Position numbers and translations under genes: made by a program. From Desulfovibrionaceae bacterium (lineage in GTDB: Bacteria; Pseudomonadota; Gammaproteobacteria; Burkholderiales; Burkholderiaceae_C), in assembly GCA_009778355.1 (NCBI GenBank), contig WRJY01000216.1:1-7572 (forward strand): DNA of 7,572 nucleotides, written 5' to 3'. The notes beneath the pieces were generated by a model. That model searched no databases. It was not told the DNA's origin and saw only the letters and a program-made list of their open reading frames with translations. Below are positions 1-5,483 of this stretch, piece by piece (the first letter of the stretch is position 1; each line of letters begins with the position of its first letter).

Positions 1-201
1 GGTGATGCGGGCGTTCTTGGCGGGGCGCTCGATCAGCACGCGCGAGACGGCGGCGTTCTTGAGCTTGCCCTTGAGGTACTCGCGCACCTCGACGTCCTCG
101 GCCAGCATACCGGCGAAGTCGCGGTTGTTGGCGTACCAGCGGCTGGCCCAATTGCGGCTGACCGACAGACGGAAGCCGGTCGGATGGATTTTCTGTCCCA
201 T
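1..201 (-). CDS. rpsC: 30S ribosomal protein S3 (uS3), N-terminal 67 residues, cut by the window edge
   Basis: This is the start of ribosomal protein S3, a protein of the 30S head that lines the mRNA entry site. The frame opens with MGQKIHPTGFRL, the typical bacterial S3 N-terminus, and runs through NWASRWYANN and the VREYLKGKL segment, all matching the family. It stays open to base 1, so only 67 codons of roughly 210-280 expected are present; the KH domain and C-terminal half lie outside. The start follows the rplV stop by 23 bases, and a GGGAAGG stretch about 13 bases upstream could serve as its ribosome binding site. The order rplV-rpsC is that of the S10 operon, so rplP, rpmC and rpsQ would be expected next, beyond the window. 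Truncation is due to the window and is not a mutation. Confidence 0.96.
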   Translation of the reverse strand, partial: MGQKIHPTGFRLSVSRNWASRWYANNRDFAGMLAEDVEVREYLKGKLKNAAVSRVLIERPAKNARIT

Positions 202-224
202 AGTCTTTACTATGCCTTCCCGAT

Positions 225-554
225 TCAGTTGCCGACCGTCACGTACACATGGCACGTGGGCTTGGACAGGCGGGCGCCGCGGCCCTTGGCGCGAGCCGCC
301 GACCGCTTGAGCGTGGCGCCTTGCTCGACGTAGATGGTCTTGACGCTCAACTCGTCGATGTCGGCGCCGTCGTTGTGCTCGGCGTTGGCAATGGCCGACT
401 CCAGCACTTTCTTGATGATGACGGCGGCCTTCTTCTGCGTGAAGTTGAGCGTGTTCAGCGCCTGATCCACTTTCTTGCCGCGAATCAGGTCGGCCACCAG
501 CCGGCCCTTGTCGGCCGACAGGCGCACGCCACGGAGGACTGCACGTGTTTCCAT
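225..554 (-). CDS. rplV: 50S ribosomal protein L22 (uL22)
   Basis: L22 (109 residues, normal length) binds 23S rRNA and sends a long beta-hairpin into the peptide exit tunnel. The sequence begins METRAVLRGVRLSADKGRLV, which matches the family N-terminus. The well-conserved core AIANAEHNDGADIDEL lies at residues 55-69, and the basic hairpin KRSAARAKGRGARLSKPT at about 83-100. In general this hairpin is where changes can give macrolide resistance; nothing here looks like a deletion. It ends in VTVGN, as I remember for Burkholderiales L22. The ATG is preceded by AGGAAAG in the 15-base gap after rpsS, a suitable ribosome binding site. It is co-transcribed with rpsS upstream and rpsC downstream. 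Confidence 0.97.
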   Translation of the reverse strand: METRAVLRGVRLSADKGRLVADLIRGKKVDQALNTLNFTQKKAAVIIKKVLESAIANAEHNDGADIDELSVKTIYVEQGATLKRSAARAKGRGARLSKPTCHVYVTVGN

Positions 555-569
555 GGTCTCTGCTTTCCT

Positions 570-845
570 TTACTTCTTGGCCTTTTTGTCCGCCGCGTGA
601 CCCTTGAAGGTGCGCGTCAGGGCAAATTCGCCAAGCTTGTGACCGATCATCTGGTCGGTGATATAGACCGGCACGTGCTGCTTGCCGTTGTGCACGGCAA
701 TCGTCAGGCCGATGAACTCGGGCGCGATCATGGAGCGGCGCGACCAGGTCTTGATGGGTTTTTTGTCCTTGCCAGCCACAGCCTTGTCGACCTTGGCGAG
801 CAGGTGGTGGTCCACAAACGGACCCTTTTTCAGAGAACGAGTCAT
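570..845 (-). CDS. rpsS: 30S ribosomal protein S19 (uS19)
   Basis: S19 (91 residues, normal length) sits in the head of the 30S subunit with S13 and contacts the A-site finger of the large subunit. The N-terminus MTRSLKKGPFVDHHLL is diagnostic. The conserved middle KTWSRRSMI, the VHNGKQHVPVYI stretch and the GHKLGEFALTRTFKGH block all fit, and a lysine-rich tail (DKKAKK) closes the protein. The start is fixed by the family N-terminus. A TAAGGA sequence overlapping the rplB stop codon serves as a ribosome binding site 12 bases after that gene, implying translational coupling. It is part of the S10-type operon between rplB and rplV. Confidence 0.97.
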   Translation of the reverse strand: MTRSLKKGPFVDHHLLAKVDKAVAGKDKKPIKTWSRRSMIAPEFIGLTIAVHNGKQHVPVYITDQMIGHKLGEFALTRTFKGHAADKKAKK

Positions 846-857
846 TTGCGGAGGTCC

Positions 858-1682
858 TTATTTCTTGCGACGCGAGACGATCATGTTCTGCGTGCGGCGG
901 TTGTTGCGGGTGCGGTAGCCCTTGGTCAGGTTGCCCCATGGATCGACTGGCGCGCGGCCCTCGCCGGTGCGGCCCTCGCCGCCGCCGTGCGGGTGGTCGA
1001 CCGGGTTCATCACCACGCCGCGCACGGTCGGGCGGATGCCCATCCAGCGCTTGACGCCGGCCTTGCCGAGCTGGCGCAGGCTGTGCTCTTCATTGGCGAC
1101 CTCGCCGATGGTGGCGCGGCATTCGATGTGCACCTTGCGCACCTCGCCCGAGCGCATGCGCACCTGGGCATAGACGCCCTCGCGCGCCAGCAGCGTGGCC
1201 GAGGTGCCCGCCGAGCGGGCGATCTGCGCGCCGGCGCCGGGCTTGAGCTCGATGCAGTGAATGGTCGAACCCACCGGAATGTTGCGGATGGGCAGCGTGT
1301 TGCCGGCGCGGATCGGCGCCTCGGCGCCGCTCATGAGCTGGCTGCCGACCTCCACGCCGCGCGGCGCGATGATGTAGCGGCGCTCGCCATCGGCGTAGCA
1401 CACCAGGGCGATGTGGGCCGAACGGTTGGGGTCGTACTCGATGCGCTCGACCTTGGCGGCGATGCCGTCCTTGTTGCGGCGAAAGTCCACCACGCGGTAA
1501 TGGTGGCGATGACCGCCGCCCTTGTGGCGCGTGGTGATGTGGCCGTTGTTGTTGCGGCCAGCCTTCTGGTGCTGGGGTTCGAGCAGCGGCGCGTAGCCTT
1601 CGCCCTTGTGCAGGCGCTCGCGCGTGACCTTCACCATGGCGCGGCGGCCGGCGGAGGTCGGTTTCATTTTGATGACAGCCAT
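858..1682 (-). CDS. rplB: 50S ribosomal protein L2 (uL2)
   Basis: L2 (274 residues, about the usual 273-276) is a core 23S rRNA-binding protein needed for subunit association and peptidyl transferase function. Family blocks in order are: MAVIKMKPTSAGRR at the start; NNNGHITTRHKGGGH at about 44-58; RVVDFRRNKDGI at 63-74; YDPNRSAHIALV at 83-94; GNTLPIRNIPVGSTIH at 127-142; the KAGVKRWMGIRPTVRG block at 207-222; and MNPVDHPHGGGEGR at 225-238. His230 in the last motif corresponds to the strongly conserved E. coli His229 (numbered without Met). A basic tail RRKK ends the protein. A GGGGAGG ribosome binding site lies inside the end of rplW, only 3 bases separate the two genes, and translational coupling is likely. 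Confidence 0.98.
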   Translation of the reverse strand: MAVIKMKPTSAGRRAMVKVTRERLHKGEGYAPLLEPQHQKAGRNNNGHITTRHKGGGHRHHYRVVDFRRNKDGIAAKVERIEYDPNRSAHIALVCYADGERRYIIAPRGVEVGSQLMSGAEAPIRAGNTLPIRNIPVGSTIHCIELKPGAGAQIARSAGTSATLLAREGVYAQVRMRSGEVRKVHIECRATIGEVANEEHSLRQLGKAGVKRWMGIRPTVRGVVMNPVDHPHGGGEGRTGEGRAPVDPWGNLTKGYRTRNNRRTQNMIVSRRKK

Positions 1683-1685
1683 GAT

Positions 1686-2021
1686 TTACGCGGCCTCCCC
1701 GGACAGGTTCAGCTCCTGGCCTTCCTTGAGCATGACATACGCCTTGCGCACGTGGTCGCGGCGGCCAACGGTGCGGCCAAAGCGCTTGGTCTTGCCTTTG
1801 ATGTTGGCAACGCTGACGCCCTCGACCTGCACGTTGAACAGCAGTTCGACCGCGGCCTTGATCTCGGGCTTGGTGGCGTCGCGCAGCACCTTGAAGGTGA
1901 CGGTGTTGGATTTTTCGGCCACCAGGGTGGCCTTCTCGGAGACGACAGGCGCGACGAGCACCTGCATCAGGCGGCCTTCGTCGAACTTGCGCTCGGCCGG
2001 CGTGGGATTGATGCGGCTCAT
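1686..2021 (-). CDS. rplW: 50S ribosomal protein L23 (uL23)
   Basis: L23 lies at the mouth of the exit tunnel and is the docking point for trigger factor and SRP. The 111-residue product is somewhat longer than the roughly 100 of E. coli, because of an N-terminal extension (MSRINPTPAERKF) before the core. Core features are LVAPVVSEKATLVAEKSNTVTFKV at about 22-45 (with the usual P-x-x-SEK block), then DATKPEIKAAVELLFNVQV, and the basic loop NIKGKTKRFGRTVGRR at 73-88, followed by KKAYV-like RKAYVMLKEGQ. The frame is open much further upstream, but that part overlaps rplD. The chosen ATG has AAGGAGA (2029-2035) 7 bases upstream and forms a 4-base ATGA overlap with the rplD stop, a classic coupling arrangement. 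Confidence 0.96.
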   Translation of the reverse strand: MSRINPTPAERKFDEGRLMQVLVAPVVSEKATLVAEKSNTVTFKVLRDATKPEIKAAVELLFNVQVEGVSVANIKGKTKRFGRTVGRRDHVRKAYVMLKEGQELNLSGEAA

Positions 2022-2638
2022 GCGAACATCTCCTTGAGCTGGTCGATGGCGCCCTTGGTGACCAGCACCTTCTTGTAGTGCACCAGCGACACCGGATCGG
2101 CATAACGCGGCTCGATGACCAGCACGTTGCCGAGGTTGCGCGAAGCCAGATACAGGTTCTCGTCCACCTGGTCGGCGATCACCAGCACGGAATCGAGCTT
2201 CATGTCCTTGAATTTCTGCGCCAATTGCCTGGTCTTGGGCGAATCGACCTTGATCGACTCGACCGCCGACAGGCGGCCTTCGCGCACCAGTTGCGAGAAA
2301 ATCGACGCCATGCCGGCGCGATACATCTTCTTGTTGATCTTCTGGCCGAAGTTTTCGTCCGGCTGGTTCGGGAAGATGCGCCCGCCCCCGCGCCACAGCG
2401 GCGAGGACGTCATGCCGGCGCGCGCGTTGCCGGTGCCTTTTTGGCGGAACGGCTTTTTCGTGCTGTGCCGGACCTGCGCACGGTCCTTCTGGGCGCGGGT
2501 GCCCTGGCGCGCGTTGGCCTGGTAGGCTACCACGAGCTGGTGCACCAGCGCCTCGTTGTAGTCACGGCCAAACAAGGCCTCGGGCGCGTCCACCCTGGAC
2601 GCTGCCTGACCCTGCTCATTCAAGAGTTCAAGCTGCAT
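2018..2638 (-). CDS. rplD: 50S ribosomal protein L4 (uL4)
   Basis: L4 (206 residues, normal length) binds 23S rRNA and reaches the exit tunnel through an extended loop. That loop is recognisable at about residues 45-100, with QGTRAQKDRAQVRHSTKK, then PFRQKGTGNARAG (63-75) and SPLWRGGGRIFPNQP (79-93). It is followed by the helix KINKKMYRAGMASIFSQL and an alpha/beta C-terminal part containing VLVIADQVDENLYLASRNL. In E. coli L4 also represses its own operon by binding the S10 leader; whether it does so here cannot be read from the gene. The start lies 3 bases after the rplC stop, with GAGGGAG (2647-2653) as ribosome binding site within rplC. The stop overlaps the rplW start by 4 bases. Confidence 0.97.
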   Translation of the reverse strand: MQLELLNEQGQAASRVDAPEALFGRDYNEALVHQLVVAYQANARQGTRAQKDRAQVRHSTKKPFRQKGTGNARAGMTSSPLWRGGGRIFPNQPDENFGQKINKKMYRAGMASIFSQLVREGRLSAVESIKVDSPKTRQLAQKFKDMKLDSVLVIADQVDENLYLASRNLGNVLVIEPRYADPVSLVHYKKVLVTKGAIDQLKEMFA

Positions 2639-2641
2639 GTC

Positions 2642-3322
2642 TTAGGCTCCCTCTTTGTTGGCCGACGCCTTGACCTTGACGGCCGGACGCACGGCGACGA
2701 AGCCGCCGCGCGAACCGGGCACGGCGCCCTTGATCAGCAGCAACTGGCGCGCCTCGTCGATGCGCACCACGTCCAGATTCTGGGTGGTCACGGTCTCATC
2801 GCCCAAATGACCGGTCATCTTCTTGCCCGGAAACACACGGCCCGGATCCTGCGCCATGCCGATGGAGCCAGGAACATTGTGCGAACGGCTGTTGCCGTGC
2901 GAAGCGCGCTGCGAACCGAAGTTGTGGCGCTTGATGGTACCGGCGTAGCCCTTGCCGATGGAGGTGCCCTGCACATCCACCTTCTGGCCGACGGCGAACA
3001 CCTCGGCCACCGGCAGCGTGGCGCCGGCGGCGTATTTGCCGGCAACGTCGCCATCGACACGGAATTCACGGGTGATTTCACCGGCTTGCACGCCCGCCTT
3101 GGCGAGGTGGCCGGCTTGCGGCTTGGTCACGCGCGATGCCTTGCGCGAACCGAACGTGACCTGCAAGGCCACGTAGCCATCGTTGTCAGGGGTTTTGACC
3201 TGGGTGACGCGGTTGTCCGACACATCGACCACCGTGACGGGCACTGCATCGCCGTCATCGGTGAACACACGCATCATGCCCACCTTGCGCCCCAGCAACC
3301 CCAATCGATTGCTTTGACTCAT
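2642..3322 (-). CDS. rplC: 50S ribosomal protein L3 (uL3)
   Basis: L3 (226 residues) is an early assembly protein of the large subunit whose extended loop approaches the peptidyl transferase centre. The N-terminus NRLGLLGRKVGMMRVFTDDG (residues 5-24) is the family signature. The loop FGSQRASHGNSRSHNVPGSIG lies at about 135-155, and AQDPGRVFPGKKMTGHLG at 157-174. Gln158 probably matches E. coli Gln150, the residue methylated by PrmB. The C-terminus is extended with KVKASANKEGA. The frame is open for 78 more codons upstream, but these have no family similarity and cross the promoter. The ATG at 3322 has AGGAG 6 bases upstream and gives the family N-terminus. It is the first gene of the operon here, because no rpsJ precedes it. 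Confidence 0.97.
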   Translation of the reverse strand: MSQSNRLGLLGRKVGMMRVFTDDGDAVPVTVVDVSDNRVTQVKTPDNDGYVALQVTFGSRKASRVTKPQAGHLAKAGVQAGEITREFRVDGDVAGKYAAGATLPVAEVFAVGQKVDVQGTSIGKGYAGTIKRHNFGSQRASHGNSRSHNVPGSIGMAQDPGRVFPGKKMTGHLGDETVTTQNLDVVRIDEARQLLLIKGAVPGSRGGFVAVRPAVKVKASANKEGA

Positions 3323-3328
3323 TAGTTG

Positions 3329-3333
3329 CTCCT
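3329..3333 (-). promoter_or_regulatory. Ribosome binding site of rplC
   Basis: On the minus strand this reads AGGAG, with 6 bases (CAACTA) before the rplC ATG at 3322. It decides the start of rplC against the longer in-frame open stretch that reaches 3556. Confidence 0.85.
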
Positions 3334-3404
3334 GAACTCTCGCCGCCCCGAGCTGCAATTGGCCGGAAGGCGTTTGGTGTGCGAAAGAGGGTTGAAAAAG
3401 CCCT

Positions 3405-3420
3405 ACCTGAAATTTCGGGT
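3405..3420. promoter_or_regulatory. Near-perfect 16-base palindrome at the start of the rplC leader
   Basis: The plus strand reads ACCTGAAATTTCGGGT. Seven of its eight base pairs are symmetric (ACC with GGT and GAAATTTC with itself), with one mismatched pair. It lies just downstream of the predicted transcription start of rplC. It could be a repressor site or a weak leader hairpin; the short AT centre makes a stable RNA hairpin unlikely. Confidence 0.35.
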
Positions 3421-3429
3421 AAGCCTTGT

Positions 3430-3458
3430 ATTGTAGCGCAAGTTTGCCGGGAAGGCAA
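3430..3458 (-). promoter_or_regulatory. Sigma70-type promoter of the rplC operon
   Basis: On the minus strand, TTGCCT (3453-3458, four of six to the TTGACA consensus) is followed after exactly 17 bases by TACAAT (3430-3435, five of six to TATAAT). This predicts a transcription start near 3423 and a leader of about 100 bases before the rplC ATG. It is the best promoter-like sequence in the divergent region and explains how the ribosomal genes are expressed without an rpsJ-linked promoter. Read by eye; not experimentally shown. Confidence 0.65.
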
Positions 3459-3460
3459 AC
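3442..3460. promoter_or_regulatory. Perfect inverted repeat over the -35 region of the rplC promoter
   Basis: GTTTGCC (3442-3448) and GGCAAAC (3454-3460) are exact reverse complements around a 5-base centre (GGGAA). The right arm contains the whole -35 box, and the left arm sits in the spacer. This is the geometry of a dimeric repressor operator. It is not followed by a T-run on either strand, so a terminator is unlikely. The binding protein is unknown to me. Confidence 0.45.
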
Positions 3461-3636
3461 GCGGTCTGTCATTACAAGCGTCGATGCCCTCAAGGGCGCA
3501 CGTTTGGAGCGCCCGGCATGGGCGTTCATCCTGGGGCGCTTGAGGTAGACATACACGGCGGCGGCGGGTACGATCCGGGCGAACTCGGGCTTGAACGCGG
3601 AACCGTTGGCGCAGGTCAGGGAAATTTTTGCGAACG
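3459..3636. other. Central part of the divergent intergenic region, no gene seen
   Basis: Open frames that cross this stretch (for example minus-strand frames from 3556 and 3641) are prolongations of rplC or its other frames and resemble no family I recognise. The stretch carries short GC-rich inverted repeats: GCCCT/AGGGC at 3486-3497; GAGCGCCC with GGGCGTTC (one mismatch) at 3507-3527; and AGCGCCC with GGGCGCT (exact, 19-base loop) at 3508-3540. The second and third compete for the same left arm. No RNA gene can be supported from this. Confidence 0.4.
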
Positions 3637-3639
3637 ATC

Positions 3640-3665
3640 ACGCGCTGGCAACTTGCGCGTAATAT
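3640..3665 (+). promoter_or_regulatory. Candidate phaC promoter -10 box with adjoining inverted repeat
   Basis: TAATAT (3660-3665) is a possible -10 element, about 50 bases before the phaC start. No good -35 box stands at the expected distance (ATCACG at 17 bases). Directly upstream, ACGCGC (3640-3645) and GCGCGT (3655-3660) form a perfect 6-base inverted repeat separated by 9 bases, its last base overlapping the -10 box. A weak -35 with a nearby dyad would fit a regulated promoter, but the call is tentative. Confidence 0.3.
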
Positions 3666-3706
3666 TGTGAGGGTATGCGGGAATACACGCGCAGCACTCG
3701 AGTGTC

Positions 3707-3712
3707 AGGAGA
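3707..3712 (+). promoter_or_regulatory. Ribosome binding site of phaC
   Basis: AGGAGA lies 4 bases before the ATG at 3717. It favours that start over the in-frame ATG at 3675, whose only purine-rich stretch (GAGGG) ends a single base or so before the codon. Confidence 0.8.
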
Positions 3713-3716
3713 CTTC

Positions 3717-5459
3717 ATGAATTTTCAACAGGCTTTCACGCCGTGGCTGGACTTGGCCAAGGCCCTGCCCATACCCCCCGCGCAGCAGGGCTTGGCCGAA
3801 TCCTGGGCGAAGGCGCTCCAGCAATTTCAGCCCATGACCGCGGGCCAGCCGGACGGGAACGCCGCGCAGTTGCCGCTGCCGCCATTGAGCTTTCCGCCCG
3901 AGCAGTTGGCGCAGTTGGAACAGGAATACGTCAAGGACGCGACCGAGCTGTGGAACCAGAGCCTGCGCGCCACGCTGCAACTGAAAGACCCCCGTTTCAG
4001 CGGCCCGGCCTGGGCGCAGAACCCGCTGGCGTCGTTCACCGCCGCCGTCTATCTGCTGAACGCCCGCGTGTTGATGCGCATGACCGAGATCGCGCAAGGC
4101 GATGCCAAGGCCAGAAATCGCCTGCGCTTCACCGTCGAGCAGTGGATCGCCGCGGCGGCGCCGAGCAACTTCCTGGCCTTCAACCCCGACGCGCAGCAAA
4201 AGGCCATCGACACCCAGGGCGAGAGCCTGGCCAAGGGCCTGGCCAACATGCTGCACGATGCCCGGCAGGGCCACATGTCGATGACCGACGAGAGCCTGTT
4301 CGAGGTCGGCAGGAACGTCGCCACCACCGAGGGGCAGGTGGTGTTTGAAAACGAGTTCTTCCAACTCATCGAATACAAGCCGCTCACGGCCAGGGTGCAT
4401 GAAAAGCCCTTTTTGCTGGTGCCGCCGTGCATCAACAAGTACTACATCCTCGACTTGCAGCCCGGCAATTCCTTCATTCGCTACGCGGTCAGCCAGGGCC
4501 ACCGCACTTTCGTGACGAGTTGGCGCAACCCCGACCAGAGCATGGCGAAAAAGACCTGGGACGACTACACCGAGCACGCCGTCATCAAGGCCATCCACAC
4601 GGTGCAGGACATCACCGGCGCCAAGACCATCAACGCGCTGGGCTTTTGCGTCGGCGGCACCATGCTGATGACCGCGCTGGCCGTGCTGGCTGCGCGCGGG
4701 CAAAAACCGGTGTCGGCGGTCACGCTGCTGACCTCGCTGGTGAATTTCGCCGACACCGGCGTGCTGGACGTGTTCATCGACGAGAACGTGGTGCGCTTCC
4801 GTGAAGCGCAGATGGGCGATGGCGGCATGATGCGCGGCAAGGACATGGCCGGCACCTTCAGCTTCCTGCGGCCCAACGACCTGGTGTGGAACTACGTGGT
4901 GGGCAACTACCTGAAGGGCGAAACCCCGCCGCCGTTCGACCTGCTGTACTGGAACAGCGACTCCACCAACCTGCCCGGCCCGTATTACGCCTGGTACCTG
5001 CGCAACACCTACCTGGAGAACAACCTCGTCACGCCCGGCAAGGCCAGGGTGTGCGGCCAGAAGATCGACCTGCGCAAGCTCGACATGCCGTTTTACATCT
5101 ACGGTTCGCGCGAAGACCACATCGTGCCCATCGGCAGCGCCTACGCCAGCACCCAACTGGTTCCGGGCAAGAAGCGGTTCACGATGGGCGCCTCGGGCCA
5201 CATCGCCGGCGTCATCAACCCGCCGGCGGCCCACAAGCGCAGCCACTGGGTGCGCGAGGACGGCAAGTTCCCGAAAGACCTGAACGAATGGATTGCCGGC
5301 GCCACCGAAGTGCCCGGCAGTTGGTGGGAAGACTGGGCTGGCTGGCTCAAGGGCCACGCCGGCAAGCTGGCGCCCGCGCCCAAAAGCTGCGGCAAGCCGC
5401 CCAAGTACCCGGCCATCGAGCCGGCGCCGGGCCGCTACGTCAAGGCCAAGGCGGAATGA
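3717..5459 (+). CDS. phaC: Class I poly(3-hydroxybutyrate) polymerase PhaC
   Basis: PhaC polymerises (R)-3-hydroxybutyryl-CoA into PHB and releases CoA, acting at the granule surface. The 580-residue length fits class I synthases (about 560-600). Residues 1 to about 200 form the variable N-terminal domain; the rest is the alpha/beta-hydrolase catalytic domain. The lipase-like box GFCVGG holds the nucleophile Cys311. Asp467 (in YGSREDHIVP) and His495 (in GASGHIAGVINPP) complete the triad, matching C. necator Cys319, Asp480 and His508. LLYWNSDSTNLPGPYY (409-424) is a further family signature, and the C-terminus EPAPGRYVKAKAE is typical of Burkholderiales. No PhaE partner is needed for class I. 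The ATG at 3717 was chosen because of its AGGAGA; an in-frame ATG at 3675 would add 14 residues. It is the first gene of phaCAB and is divergent from rplC. Confidence 0.97.
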   Translation: MNFQQAFTPWLDLAKALPIPPAQQGLAESWAKALQQFQPMTAGQPDGNAAQLPLPPLSFPPEQLAQLEQEYVKDATELWNQSLRATLQLKDPRFSGPAWAQNPLASFTAAVYLLNARVLMRMTEIAQGDAKARNRLRFTVEQWIAAAAPSNFLAFNPDAQQKAIDTQGESLAKGLANMLHDARQGHMSMTDESLFEVGRNVATTEGQVVFENEFFQLIEYKPLTARVHEKPFLLVPPCINKYYILDLQPGNSFIRYAVSQGHRTFVTSWRNPDQSMAKKTWDDYTEHAVIKAIHTVQDITGAKTINALGFCVGGTMLMTALAVLAARGQKPVSAVTLLTSLVNFADTGVLDVFIDENVVRFREAQMGDGGMMRGKDMAGTFSFLRPNDLVWNYVVGNYLKGETPPPFDLLYWNSDSTNLPGPYYAWYLRNTYLENNLVTPGKARVCGQKIDLRKLDMPFYIYGSREDHIVPIGSAYASTQLVPGKKRFTMGASGHIAGVINPPAAHKRSHWVREDGKFPKDLNEWIAGATEVPGSWWEDWAGWLKGHAGKLAPAPKSCGKPPKYPAIEPAPGRYVKAKAE

Positions 5460-5483
5460 AATTTTGACAAGGAGAGCAAGCCA

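Larger units (their letters stand above)
3323..3423 (-). other. Predicted rplC mRNA leader (about 100 bases)
   Basis: If transcription starts about 7 bases after the TACAAT box, near 3423, the leader of the ribosomal operon is about 100 bases long. It contains a 16-base near-palindrome at its very start (3405-3420), a possible small hairpin with arms AGGG and CCCT around a 9-base loop (3388-3404), and a CTCG/CGAG pair (3339-3352) just upstream of the ribosome binding site. E. coli uses a longer S10 leader for L4 autoregulation. I see no obvious match to that leader and no U-run attenuator here, so a regulatory role is only a possibility. Confidence 0.45.

Noticed and set aside
249..2078. A 609-codon plus-strand open frame antisense to rplV, rpsS, rplB and rplW
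   Set aside because: It lies opposite four certain ribosomal protein genes; long open antisense frames arise from strong GC codon bias. Its translation is rich in Ala, Val, His, Asp and Leu without any domain I recognise.
2078..3325. A 415-codon plus-strand open frame antisense to rplD and rplC
   Set aside because: It is a shadow of rplD and rplC with the same low-complexity character, and it has no independent evidence of translation.
3323..3556. A 78-codon N-terminal extension of rplC
   Set aside because: The extension crosses the predicted promoter, leader and ribosome binding site, and the family N-terminus begins right after the ATG at 3322.
3675..3716. An upstream in-frame ATG for phaC adding 14 residues
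   Set aside because: It has no well-spaced ribosome binding site, while the ATG at 3717 has AGGAGA, and it would start right at or just after the predicted transcription start.
3705..5357. A 550-codon minus-strand open frame antisense to phaC
   Set aside because: It is fully opposite phaC, which has all catalytic residues; the product has no recognisable family and the biased composition of a shadow frame. The same holds for the frames opposite phaA (5556-6575) and phaB (6740-7486).
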